Assembly (NCBI GenBank): GCA_001515955.1
Contig: LOES01000211.1
Span: 1-18,025, forward strand
Direction: 5' to 3'
DNA length: 18,025 nt
From: Clostridia bacterium BRH_c25
Lineage (GTDB): Bacteria > Bacillota_A > Clostridia > Lutisporales > Lutisporaceae
Part shown: positions 1-5,930 of the stretch, in pieces
How positions within the stretch are numbered: position 1 is the stretch's first letter
Layout of the letters: each line of letters begins with the position of its first letter
Made by a program: the position numbers and the translations under genes
The notes under the pieces: model-generated
Database searches by the model: none
What the model was told of the DNA's origin: nothing
The model's input: only the letters and a program-made list of their open reading frames with translations

Positions 1-261
1 ATTTACGCTTTTAAGCCTTATATTAAGTATCTGAATCGGTTTTGTTATATTAAAATGGAAATATATTGTTAAAATTGCAAATATGAGACCTGCTGCAACT
101 AACAAAAAAAGAAGCATCTTTACATGTTCTGGACCTGATACAGTTTCTAACAATGGAGGCTTTTCATGTACTATAAGTATATTTAGATATAAAGCCCCGG
201 AAACGACAATCAATAAAAACATCAACAGAAACAGTAAAGGAAGTTTGATTTTCAGCTTCAT
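1..261 (-). CDS. Sensor histidine kinase, N-terminal part (cut by window edge)
   Basis: The reverse strand reads open from an ATG at 261 to the window edge, 87 codons. The visible part has a first membrane segment (about residues 7-29), a short external loop of about 20 residues, a second membrane segment (about 48-70) and then the start of a HAMP-like linker (FNITKPIQILN). The kinase domains lie outside the window. The ATG overlaps the stop codon of the response regulator gene (ATGA), so the two are translationally coupled and form a two-component system. The loop is too short for a folded sensor domain, which suggests that the signal is sensed in or at the membrane. The signal is unknown. 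Confidence 0.85.
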   Translation of the reverse strand, partial: MKLKIKLPLLFLLMFLLIVVSGALYLNILIVHEKPPLLETVSGPEHVKMLLFLLVAAGLIFAILTIYFHFNITKPIQILNIRLKSVN

Positions 262-971
262 ATTCCTTCCTTCCCTTCAACATATTTATACCCGACACCC
301 CATATTGTTTTAATAAAGTCATACTGACTGCCAAGTTTTCTCCGAATATTTTTTATATGCACCGTGACGGTATTCATTTCTCCATATTCATCGCCCCAAA
401 TGTTTTCATATATCTGTTCACGAGTTAAGACATTATTGGGATGATTCTTGAGAAAATATAAAATTTGAAATTCCTTAGTTGACAAATCAATCTTCAGGTT
501 ATCTAAAAATGCTTCAAAGGTTTTATCATTCAAAACCAATGGTGAAGCAGAAGGACTAACATTTGCATCAGTATTTTGCTTGAGTTCGTTCCATTCCATG
601 TATAGGCGATCAACCTTCCTAAAATGTGCTTTAATTCGCGAGGTAAGCTCTTGTATGCTGAAAGGTTTAGTCATATAATCATCTGCACCTATTTCTAATC
701 CAATAATCTTGTCAATGTCCCTATCACGGGCACTCAAAAATAGAATAGGAATATTATAGGTATTTCTGATATTTCTACAGACTTCCAGCCCGTCCATTTC
801 AGGCATCATAATATCAAGCACTATAAAATCAATGCGGTTTTCATTGAGAATATCCAAAGCCTCTTTTCCTGAATAAGCCGGAATTACTTCAAATTGCTCA
901 AATCGTAAGCTTTTTTCTATTAGCTTTACAATATCATGATCGTCATCAACAACTAAAACTGTTTTATCCAT
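258..971 (-). CDS. OmpR/PhoB-family response regulator
   Basis: This is a 237-residue DNA-binding response regulator. The receiver domain has the acidic pair DDD near residues 9-11, the phosphorylated Asp53 in VLDIMMPEMDG, Ser80 and Lys102 in the TKPF motif. A charged and serine-rich linker of about 25 residues leads to a C-terminal winged helix (TVTVHIKNIRRKLG and IWGVGYKY). I chose the ATG at 971 rather than an upstream in-frame start at 1013 because GAGGTG lies just before it and the protein then begins MDKTVLVVDD, the usual start of this family. It phosphorylates under control of the adjacent kinase and probably regulates genes outside this window. The domain set is VanR/PhoB-like, but the target cannot be read from sequence. 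Confidence 0.95.
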   Translation of the reverse strand: MDKTVLVVDDDHDIVKLIEKSLRFEQFEVIPAYSGKEALDILNENRIDFIVLDIMMPEMDGLEVCRNIRNTYNIPILFLSARDRDIDKIIGLEIGADDYMTKPFSIQELTSRIKAHFRKVDRLYMEWNELKQNTDANVSPSASPLVLNDKTFEAFLDNLKIDLSTKEFQILYFLKNHPNNVLTREQIYENIWGDEYGEMNTVTVHIKNIRRKLGSQYDFIKTIWGVGYKYVEGKEGI

Positions 972-1086
972 TATTTTCACCTCTTTATTGCTTTGTTCTT
1001 TATACTTTATCAAATCAATCTAAAATAAATGTAAAACAAATATAAAAAAATATAAATTTTGGACTCAATGGTTTAGGAAAAATTTA

Positions 1087-1371
1087 TTAAGCTGTAAGAA
1101 TACTATATAACAAATTACAGAGTTCATCAATTTCGTCACCAAGAAACTCAAAAAGCCAAGCAACGGGGAATAATAGCCATTGTGTTTTTCGTTCCTGACT
1201 AGGTAAAACGATGCCATTTCCGGCTTTATGCAAAACGGTTATCGTGCATCTGCCCTGCCAAGGTCTAAAAGCGTTGGCACGATAGACTATGTTTTTAACA
1301 AAAGTTATCGTACGACTTTGAACACAGTTCCTTACATTTACTTGCTTTGCAGGCTCACTACACGATAATTT
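1087..1371 (-). other. Open frame without a start codon, unrecognised
   Basis: The reverse strand is open for 94 codons between two stops, with no Met codon. The C-terminal part looks protein-like: hydrophobic and amphipathic, ending LFEFLGDEIDELCNLL and a short tail. I do not recognise it. Because it lies beside a relaxase remnant it may be the tail of another conjugative-element gene, but the openness may also be chance. Confidence 0.2.
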
Positions 1372-1401
1372 TTAATGCACGATAGCTGTTTTTATCGTTC
1401 G
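1239..1401. repeat. Cluster of six short repeats in both orientations (TTATCGTGCA / TGCACGATAA)
   Basis: Copies or near-copies lie at 1239-1248 (TTATCGTGCA), 1277-1285 (GCACGATAG), 1305-1313 (TTATCGTAC), 1361-1368 (CACGATAA), 1376-1385 (TGCACGATAG) and 1392-1401 (TTATCGTTCG). Orientation is mixed and spacing is irregular, so this is not CRISPR. The cluster sits beside the decayed conjugative-element genes, so the repeats may be recombinase arm sites or an origin-of-transfer/regulatory region. That is inference. Confidence 0.6.
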
Positions 1402-1425
1402 AGCATAATAATACTGGCAAGCAGG

Positions 1426-1445
1426 GGGACTGGCGCGCCAGTCCC
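1426..1445. repeat. Perfect 20-bp palindrome with central GGCGCGCC
   Basis: The 20 bases are exactly self-complementary, with GGGACT and AGTCCC around GGCGCGCC. They are GC-rich in an AT-rich region and lie downstream of the relaxase tail on the minus strand. No T-run follows on either strand, so it is not a standard intrinsic terminator. It is probably a structural site inherited from the conjugative element. Confidence 0.5.
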
Positions 1446-1618
1446 ACGCTGCACTCATTCCTTCCTATGGTCGGAATGGCTCCGCTCTGCTTGTTGAGGC
1501 TCTGCCCCAAGCCCCGTCAGACGTCCGCTTTCGCGTCTGTCTGTTAAGCGCCTGCGGCGCTGCTGCACGTTCCTTCGAGAACGTTTTTTACATGCGGGAA
1601 AAAGAAGGAGCAGCGAGC

Positions 1619-1801
1619 CTATCGTTGCAGATTTTCCTGCCCTGGTGCAGAAGGTGAATAACGCAAAAGCCGGTCGGTAATTTCTTTTGCCGTAAAAAGA
1701 TTTTTCATATTTTCCCTGGCCTGACGGTAGCCCTGATAGAGCTTTTTCTTCTCGGCAAGGAGCGTGGCGTATTCCTGTTGCCATACTGACATCTCCATAT
1801 G
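1619..1801 (-). pseudogene. Relaxase (mobilisation nuclease) C-terminal remnant
   Basis: Only about the last 60 codons remain, read on the minus strand from just after a stop at 1802-1804 to a TAG at 1619-1621. The peptide WQQEYATLLAEKKKLYQGYR, followed by QARENMKNLFTAKE, matches by recall the helical tail of relaxases from Tn1549-like integrative conjugative elements of Firmicutes. The catalytic N-terminal part is absent. The 123-codon open frame over the same bases in another frame is a shadow and shows no family resemblance. The base composition is visibly GC-richer than the flanks, consistent with foreign origin. The remnant is joined upstream, in the same frame, to a broken merR gene, so a deletion probably fused two parts of the same element. 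Confidence 0.6.
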
Positions 1802-1804
1802 TTA

Positions 1805-2020
1805 CGCGAGATAGTTTAGACACCATTTTAGAAGTGATGCTGTATTACCTCCCGTCTGACGATAGATTCCCTTTTTAGGGTAAAAAATAGGACTATACCG
1901 GCGAAACCCTTTGTTTTTCGGGCTTCCTTGGTATAGTCCTATTATATCGCCATCTTAGTATCTGAGTGTTCTTGTACTGACACCCGCCATCTTTCCCAGC
2001 TTTTGCACTGTGTATTCCAT
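1805..2020 (-). pseudogene. MerR-family regulator, broken N-terminal remnant
   Basis: An ATG at 2020, preceded by AGGAGGTG, begins MEYTVQKLGKMAGVSTRTLR, the helix-turn-helix start of a MerR-type activator. The reading frame hits TAA at codon 22 (1955-1957), where family members normally have the second Tyr of RYYD. Beyond the stop, the same frame still resembles the wing region (IGL, then KNKGFRRY), so this is a nonsense mutation plus a small insertion in a recently live gene. All downstream effector sequence is missing and the frame runs into the relaxase remnant. The short 21-residue product is unlikely to work alone. Confidence 0.65.
1881..1943 (-). terminator. Long hairpin, 14-bp perfect stem, followed by a T-run on the minus strand
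   Basis: AATAGGACTATACC at 1886-1899 is the exact reverse complement of 1930-1943, around a 30-nt loop that has further partial pairing. Read on the minus strand the stem is followed by six T residues, so it could act as an intrinsic terminator. It lies inside the merR remnant. Confidence 0.5.
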
Positions 2021-2295
2021 GCTTTCACCTCCTGACAACATAACTATACACCTTTACGTAACGTCAATGTCAACAGAAAATTTGAAAATATTTTAATAAT
2101 ATTTTGATAAAGATAAATAACCATGATAACTTATACCCTTAACCAATACTTCTTCTTTTAACCTAACGCACAAGAAGTCCCCTATTCCTCTATAGGTGGG
2201 GAATGAATTGTTACCCCTTGAGGAATGTCCTAAAATATGTTATACTCCAACCAGAACATAAGTTCGTCAGTGTAGCATATAAAGAAGGTGTATTC

Positions 2296-2463
2296 ATGCA
2301 ATTGGATAATAATAATCATTCAGTATTCTTGTTATATTATCATCTTGTACTAGTGGTAAAGTACCGACGAAACGTAATCGACAATAAAATATCGGAAAGA
2401 CTGAAAATGATATTCGAGAGAATAGCAGCAAGTTATAATTATAGAAAGTCAGGGAGAAAGACT
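2296..2463 (+). pseudogene. tnpA: IS200-type TnpA transposase, N-terminal remnant
   Basis: From the ATG at 2296 (AAGAAGG upstream) the peptide runs HSVFLLYYHLVLVVKYRR, the usual N-terminus of the small Y1 transposase that moves IS200/IS605 elements as single strands. Only about 50 residues are present, against about 130-150 in the family. The part holding the HUH metal-binding motif and the catalytic tyrosine is gone. The frame continues without a stop into the leader and start of tnpB, so a deletion has fused the two genes in frame. Not functional. Confidence 0.75.
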
Positions 2464-2842
2464 ATGAACAAAGCATACAAATACCGTCTATATCCCAACT
2501 CGGAACAAGCGGAACTAATCAATAAGACCTTTGGATGTGTGCGCTTTGTGTATAATCAGATGCTTGTCTATCGAAAAGCAATCAAAGTCAACAAATGACA
2601 ATGGTTTCGGCATGCGGAAAACCTTTTTGGAGTATAAACTGACAGAGCAAGGTAAGCAGCTGGTAGTTATAGATAAGTGGTATCCGTCAAGCAAACTATG
2701 CCGGTTCTGCGATACAGTAAATGAAGGATTGACGCTTGCGGACAGAGTGTGGACTTGTAAGTGTGGAGCTATTTTGGACAGGGATGTAAATGCTGCGATC
2801 AACATCAAAAATGAAGGCTGCAGGATACTTGGGATAGCCTGA
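2464..2842 (+). pseudogene. tnpB: TnpB RNA-guided nuclease, internally deleted and frameshifted
   Basis: The first part (2464-about 2598) reads MNKAYKYRLYPNSEQAELIN and stops after about 44 codons. The C-terminal part resumes in another frame at about 2597 (DNGFGMRKTFLEYKL) and runs to TGA at 2840-2842. The retained tail has the zinc-ribbon cysteines (CRFC and CKC) and the last RuvC aspartate in DRDVNAAINI. Family members are about 370-400 residues, so some 250 residues in the middle are missing, including the other RuvC acidic residues. The nuclease is therefore dead. The deletion and the frame change coincide near 2598. Confidence 0.8.
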
Positions 2843-2962
2843 AATAAATGAATAAAACCGTTGGGCAGACGGGGTTAGCTTGGTAAATATACCGATGTTA
2901 GTCGGTACGTCCCAAGAAGCCCCCACCTCTAAGCGTTAGCGTAGGTGGTGGGAGTATGTCAC
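2843..2962 (+). ncRNA. Possible omega/re-RNA scaffold at the IS right end
   Basis: In IS200/IS605 elements the 3' end of tnpB plus the right end encode the guide RNA of TnpB, with the guide beginning at the element boundary. This stretch keeps two hairpins: TACCGA/TCGGTA at 2890-2907, and the right-end stem at 2920-2952. The scaffold therefore seems preserved although the nuclease is deleted. The presumed guide would begin at 2963. Assignment is by position and structure only. Confidence 0.4.
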
Positions 2963-3010
2963 AATACGCTCCTGCTTTTCAGGCTCCAGCTTTAAAAATG
3001 GCAAGGACAA
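2963..3010 (-). pseudogene. TetR-family regulator, 17-codon N-terminal stub
   Basis: On the minus strand AAAGGAGG lies 8 nt before a TTG at 3010, and the peptide begins (M)SLPFLKLEPEKQERIV. This resembles the start of TetR-type repressors (FLxLPxEKQxRIV, followed by the helix-turn-helix). The frame meets the IS right end at 2962, so the rest of the gene was cut off by the insertion or by later loss. I found no convincing continuation on the other side of the IS. The stub is very short, so the family assignment is tentative. Confidence 0.45.
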
Positions 3011-3205
3011 AATGTGCACCTCCTTTCATACGAAATTATGGACAACCCCGGACCGCTCTGGTCAAGGCCTATATTGCAAGCATTAGAAATTAGAACAGCA
3101 CATATGCTAATTGTTTCCGGGGTAGATAAAATGGCTGAAATTCGTATGAATCTTAGAGGAAAGAAAAAGACCAGGGAAATTATCGAAAAGTATTTGAAAT
3201 TTTAT
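3011..3205. other. Gap with no supported gene
   Basis: A plus-strand open frame (3014-3292) crosses this region and runs through the toxin-antitoxin promoter and into the antitoxin start. It has no ribosome binding site and no family resemblance. An internal stretch from 3131 (MAEIRMNLRGKKKTREII) looks lysine-rich and helical, but I do not recognise it. I see no RNA gene or terminator here. Confidence 0.4.
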
Positions 3206-3262
3206 TTGACGTACAGCATAATGTACACTATAATTAAATTAAGACGTACACGAATATGTACA
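3206..3262 (+). promoter_or_regulatory. Promoter and double operator of the toxin-antitoxin operon
   Basis: The -35 TTGACG is at 3206-3211 and the -10 TATAAT at 3229-3234, with a 17-nt spacer. Two palindromes of the form GTACA-N6-TGTAC lie at 3211-3226, between the -35 and -10, and at 3246-3261, just downstream. They start 35 bp apart. The core TGTACA is the known operator core of the Escherichia coli yefM-yoeB operon, so the antitoxin and its toxin complex probably repress this promoter. Confidence 0.85.
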
Positions 3263-3279
3263 TATAGGAGGAGATATCC

Positions 3280-3516
3280 ATGTCAACATTAAATGCGACT
3301 AGCGCAAGGAATAACTTTTTTAGAATAATTGAAGAAGCATTAACTACACATAAGCCTATAACAGTAACCGGGAAAAATGGGAACGTTATCATTATTTCTG
3401 AAGAAGACTATTTTTCTATACAGGAAACAATGTATCTTTGTGGTATACCTGGAATGAGGGAAAAGATAGTAAAAGGTCTTAACATACCCCTTGATGAATG
3501 TGTAGAGGATAATTGA
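3280..3516 (+). CDS. yefM: YefM/Phd-family antitoxin
   Basis: This 78-residue protein begins MSTLNATSARNNFFRIIEEA and continues with PITVTGKNGNVIIISEEDYF, the N-terminal DNA-binding fold of Phd/YefM antitoxins. The C-terminal part, from about residue 55, would be the disordered arm that wraps and blocks the toxin. GGAGGAG lies just before the ATG. The toxin gene starts 2 nt after its stop, the normal antitoxin-first order. It probably represses its own promoter through the two TGTACA palindromes upstream. Length and motifs are complete, so the gene looks live. Confidence 0.93.
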   Translation: MSTLNATSARNNFFRIIEEALTTHKPITVTGKNGNVIIISEEDYFSIQETMYLCGIPGMREKIVKGLNIPLDECVEDN

Positions 3517-3518
3517 TT

Positions 3519-3788
3519 ATGACGGAGCAATGGAAGATAGTGTATACAAAAGATGCTTTAAAAGATAAAAGAATAGCTTATGAGGCAGGTTTTAAAGATA
3601 AGATAGAGCAGCTCCTTGAAGTTGTAAAAGATGATCCGTTCAAGAATTATCCCCCGTATGAAAAACTTTTAGGTGATATGGCTGGTGCGTATTCCAGACG
3701 CGTAAACGTTCAACACAGGCTTGTATACTCAGTGTACAAAGAAGAAAGGACAGTAAAGATAATAAGCATATGGAGCCATTACGAATAA
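3519..3788 (+). CDS. yoeB: YoeB/Txe-family mRNA interferase toxin
   Basis: This 89-residue RelE-superfamily toxin would cut mRNA in the ribosomal A site when freed from its antitoxin. The sequence carries the family pattern: a helical N-terminal half (FKDKIEQLLEVVKDDPF), PPYEKLLGDMAGAYSRRVNVQHRLVYSV with the conserved Glu and Arg residues, and the C-terminal WSHYE with the His-Tyr pair. I chose the ATG at 3519 over a TTG at 3513, because the ATG lies 2 nt after the antitoxin stop and gives the usual length. The locus sits at the edge of the mobile-element remnants, so it may have arrived with one of them. Confidence 0.93.
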   Translation: MTEQWKIVYTKDALKDKRIAYEAGFKDKIEQLLEVVKDDPFKNYPPYEKLLGDMAGAYSRRVNVQHRLVYSVYKEERTVKIISIWSHYE

Positions 3789-3826
3789 TTGAGAGTACTT
3801 ATCAGTTCACCTGCCCTCACTTTTTC

Positions 3827-5380
3827 CTACAAGAATTCCTTATGCATCACCTTTTCAATAAAAATTCTTACAATTTCAGGATCAAATTGTGTGCCTGCAT
3901 TTTTTTTTAACTCTTCTATCACTTCATCTTCAGCCAAGGGTTTGCGGTATGCTCTTTCGCTTGTCATCGCATCGTAAGCATCTGCAACCATTATAATTCT
4001 TGCTTGCAATGGTATCTCTTTCCCCTTTAGTCCCTTGGGATAACCTTTTCCATCCCATCTTTCATGATGTGCAAGAACGAATTCTGCCAGTTCAGCCATA
4101 TCATTCACCGAGCTGAGTATTCTATACCCTATCTCCGGATGACGCTTGATTTCATTCCATTCTTCAATTGTAAGCCGATCCGGCTTATTAAGTATTTTCT
4201 CATCAATTGCAATTTTACCTATATCATGAAGCAACCCTAATGTTTTTAGCTCATTCACTTCACTGTCGCTCCGCTTCATTGCAATACCGATAGCTTCACT
4301 TAAATAGCTTACCCGCTGGGAATGCTGTTCTTCTCTTTTATTCTTTTCATGAAGGGAATTGGTTATAGCCTTTATTGTTTTCCCTCTAATACTGGGACTT
4401 TCGAATAATTTATTCCTGTACATACAGTCTTCTGCATTTTTAAGTATCTCATCTATGTCTTGTGCCGCACTCTTTTTTGTATCCCATCCAAAAGAAATTG
4501 ATAATTCCATTGATTGCAGCATTATACCTGAGCTGGCTGTTCTTATTCTTTTAATTATTTTTTCTGCCCCCTCCGAATCCGTTTTGGGCAATAAAATAAC
4601 AAACTCATCTCCCCCTAATCTGGCTACGATTTCATCTGCTCTGCTTTCCTTTTTGATTATCTCCGCTGTTTTCACCAATAGCTTATCGCCCATAGTATGC
4701 CCAAATGCATCATTGATAAGCTTCAATCCATTAACATCTGCCATTATGACGGAAATCGGAAGATTCCTTACTGTATCAAGACGCTTTAGCTCCTCTTCAA
4801 AATACCTTCTATTATAGAGGCCTGTCAGCTGGTCGTGGTAGTTCATATATAGTATTTCCTTCTCTGCTTTTTTCCGCTCGGAAATATCTGAATATATCCC
4901 GTAACCGCCAATAATCTTTTTATTCAAGATAATTGGCACCCCTTTTACACTTACATCTCTGGGCTGCCCATCCACGCCAAAACGTACGGATTCCAGAATA
5001 ACCTCCTGTCCATTAAGCAAATTATCTGTCAATTGATTTGCCTCAGCCATCTTTTCTCCTGGAGCTATTATACTATCCAATTCCTTACTGCGGATTTCTT
5101 CAATTGTATATCCAAATAAGGATGTAAATTTCTCATTGATATCAATAATTTCATGGTGCTGATTGAAAAGAACAATGGCATCAGTGGAATTCTTAAATAA
5201 AGCTTCAAAGCTCAGGTTCTGCCGCTGAACCAGCTCTTCTGCAGACTTATCCCTGCTGCGGATTACTTTATTCAGCCGAATAATAACGATAATCTGAATC
5301 ATACACAACGCAAAAAAAATGCTGTAAAACACCAAGGTGTAATCATACAAAGCTTTTATCCCAATAATATTCCATTTCAT
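3827..5380 (-). CDS. Membrane-anchored PAS-GGDEF-HD-GYP cyclic-di-GMP enzyme
   Basis: This 517-residue protein could both make and break cyclic di-GMP. In order it has one N-terminal membrane helix (about residues 13-37), a PAS domain (about 55-165), a GGDEF diguanylate cyclase domain with intact GGDEF at 256-260, and an HD-GYP phosphodiesterase domain with HDIGK at 385-389 and HHERWDGKGYP ending at 448. The inhibitory I-site five residues before GGDEF reads RADE instead of RxxD, so product inhibition may be weak. I chose the ATG at 5380 because a G-rich ribosome site precedes it and the protein then starts directly before the helix. An in-frame start at 5413 would add 11 residues. The PAS domain presumably senses a ligand or redox state. 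Confidence 0.93.
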   Translation of the reverse strand: MKWNIIGIKALYDYTLVFYSIFFALCMIQIIVIIRLNKVIRSRDKSAEELVQRQNLSFEALFKNSTDAIVLFNQHHEIIDINEKFTSLFGYTIEEIRSKELDSIIAPGEKMAEANQLTDNLLNGQEVILESVRFGVDGQPRDVSVKGVPIILNKKIIGGYGIYSDISERKKAEKEILYMNYHDQLTGLYNRRYFEEELKRLDTVRNLPISVIMADVNGLKLINDAFGHTMGDKLLVKTAEIIKKESRADEIVARLGGDEFVILLPKTDSEGAEKIIKRIRTASSGIMLQSMELSISFGWDTKKSAAQDIDEILKNAEDCMYRNKLFESPSIRGKTIKAITNSLHEKNKREEQHSQRVSYLSEAIGIAMKRSDSEVNELKTLGLLHDIGKIAIDEKILNKPDRLTIEEWNEIKRHPEIGYRILSSVNDMAELAEFVLAHHERWDGKGYPKGLKGKEIPLQARIIMVADAYDAMTSERAYRKPLAEDEVIEELKKNAGTQFDPEIVRIFIEKVMHKEFL

Positions 5381-5456
5381 ATCAACACACCCCCCAGCCA
5401 CAGGATAACACATATTTGTCTATTACATCACATGTAGTTTTTTTACCCTATTCTGT

Positions 5457-5485
5457 ATTATACCAGTAGCTCTTTAGCCCTACAA
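5457..5485 (-). promoter_or_regulatory. Promoter of the cyclic-di-GMP gene
   Basis: On the minus strand, TTGTAG (5480-5485) and TATAAT (5457-5462) are 17 nt apart, and TGG before the -10 gives an extended -10. A small TTAGCC/GGCTAA inverted repeat overlaps the -35. The 304-nt gap 5414-5717 also has an imperfect AACATTTAC/GTAAAATGTT inverted repeat at 5584-5623 and the terminator below. I see no gene and no cyclic-di-GMP riboswitch in it. Confidence 0.65.
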
Positions 5486-5651
5486 GGCTAATATTTGATA
5501 CCAATTTTTACATTCCTTTTTTTATATTGAACGCACAAAAGTATTTACATTGGGCAAAGTGCGAATTCAATAACAATCAAGGAAACATTTACGCGAAATT
5601 TGAATTTAAGAATGTAAAATGTTTTTCGCAAAATATCTAAATGCTATTATG

Positions 5652-5693
5652 AAAAAAATACAAACAAGAAAAGGTCCTATAAAAAGAACCTTT
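5652..5693 (-). terminator. Intrinsic terminator of the arsA operon
   Basis: Minus-strand hairpin AAAGGTTC/GGACCTTT, 8 bp with one wobble, followed by a T-rich tract that ends in seven T residues. It follows the stop of the small gene by about 25 nt. Confidence 0.8.
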
Positions 5694-5717
5694 CCTAATT
5701 GTTATTATCTGCATAAA

Positions 5718-5930
5718 TTATTCTATTGAAACATTATTAAGCTTATCTGAAGGTTTTGCTTTTTTTGCAGGCTGGTCTTTAATATCTTGGAAACCTTCAT
5801 TGAGGCTCTCAAGAATCACCTTGCCTATTTTCCTTATTTCCTCAGACAGCTCCGGAGGCAGCTGACCGATTATTGTATTTGCAGTGTGCAGTTTATATTT
5901 GATTATTTCCTTTATAAACACTTCATTCAT
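5718..5930 (-). CDS. Small helical protein downstream of the ArsA-like ATPase
   Basis: A protein of about 70 residues (MNEVFIKEIIKYKLHTANTI at the start) that I cannot assign to a named family. It is predicted to be helical, has no membrane segment, and ends in a charged Lys/Pro/Ala-rich tail. Two adjacent ATG codons (5933 and 5930) follow GGAGG. I chose 5930 for an 8-nt spacing, but 5933 is almost as good. Its start overlaps the end of the arsA-like gene, so the two are translationally coupled and a terminator follows directly. The context suggests a partner or adaptor of the ATPase. That is inference. Confidence 0.7.
   Translation of the reverse strand: MNEVFIKEIIKYKLHTANTIIGQLPPELSEEIRKIGKVILESLNEGFQDIKDQPAKKAKPSDKLNNVSIE

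Larger units (their letters stand above)
2171..2962 (+). mobile_element. Decayed IS200/IS605-family element with both hairpin ends
   Basis: A left-end hairpin lies at 2178-2202 (TCCCC paired with GGGGA). A right-end hairpin lies at 2920-2952 (CCCCCACC against GGTGGTGGG). Remnants of tnpA and tnpB lie between them in the usual order and orientation. Elements of this family lack terminal inverted repeats and carry imperfect subterminal hairpins, as seen here. The right boundary is put after GTCAC at 2958-2962, because sequence of an unrelated tetR-like gene starts there. The left boundary is approximate, within about 20 bases. The element cannot move itself but its ends might be mobilised in trans by a related TnpA. 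Confidence 0.75.

Noticed and set aside
83..313. A plus-strand open frame opposite the kinase start
   Set aside because: It overlaps the kinase and regulator on the other strand, where the domains are clear, and has no ribosome site.
1239..1401. Possible CRISPR array
   Set aside because: Units are about 10 bp, in both orientations and irregularly spaced, with no spacers of constant length.
1455..1826. A 123-codon minus-strand open frame
   Set aside because: It is a shadow: the relaxase-like peptide is in another frame over the same bases, and the frame shows only arginine-rich low-complexity sequence.
3014..3292. A 92-codon plus-strand open frame
   Set aside because: It crosses the toxin-antitoxin promoter and operators and overlaps the antitoxin start, with no ribosome site of its own.
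4359..4817. A 152-codon plus-strand open frame
   Set aside because: Antisense to the GGDEF and HD-GYP coding region; hydrophobic composition is typical of an antisense shadow.
5381..5717. Cyclic-di-GMP riboswitch before the GGDEF gene
   Set aside because: I looked for the GEMM core and its paired stems and did not find them.
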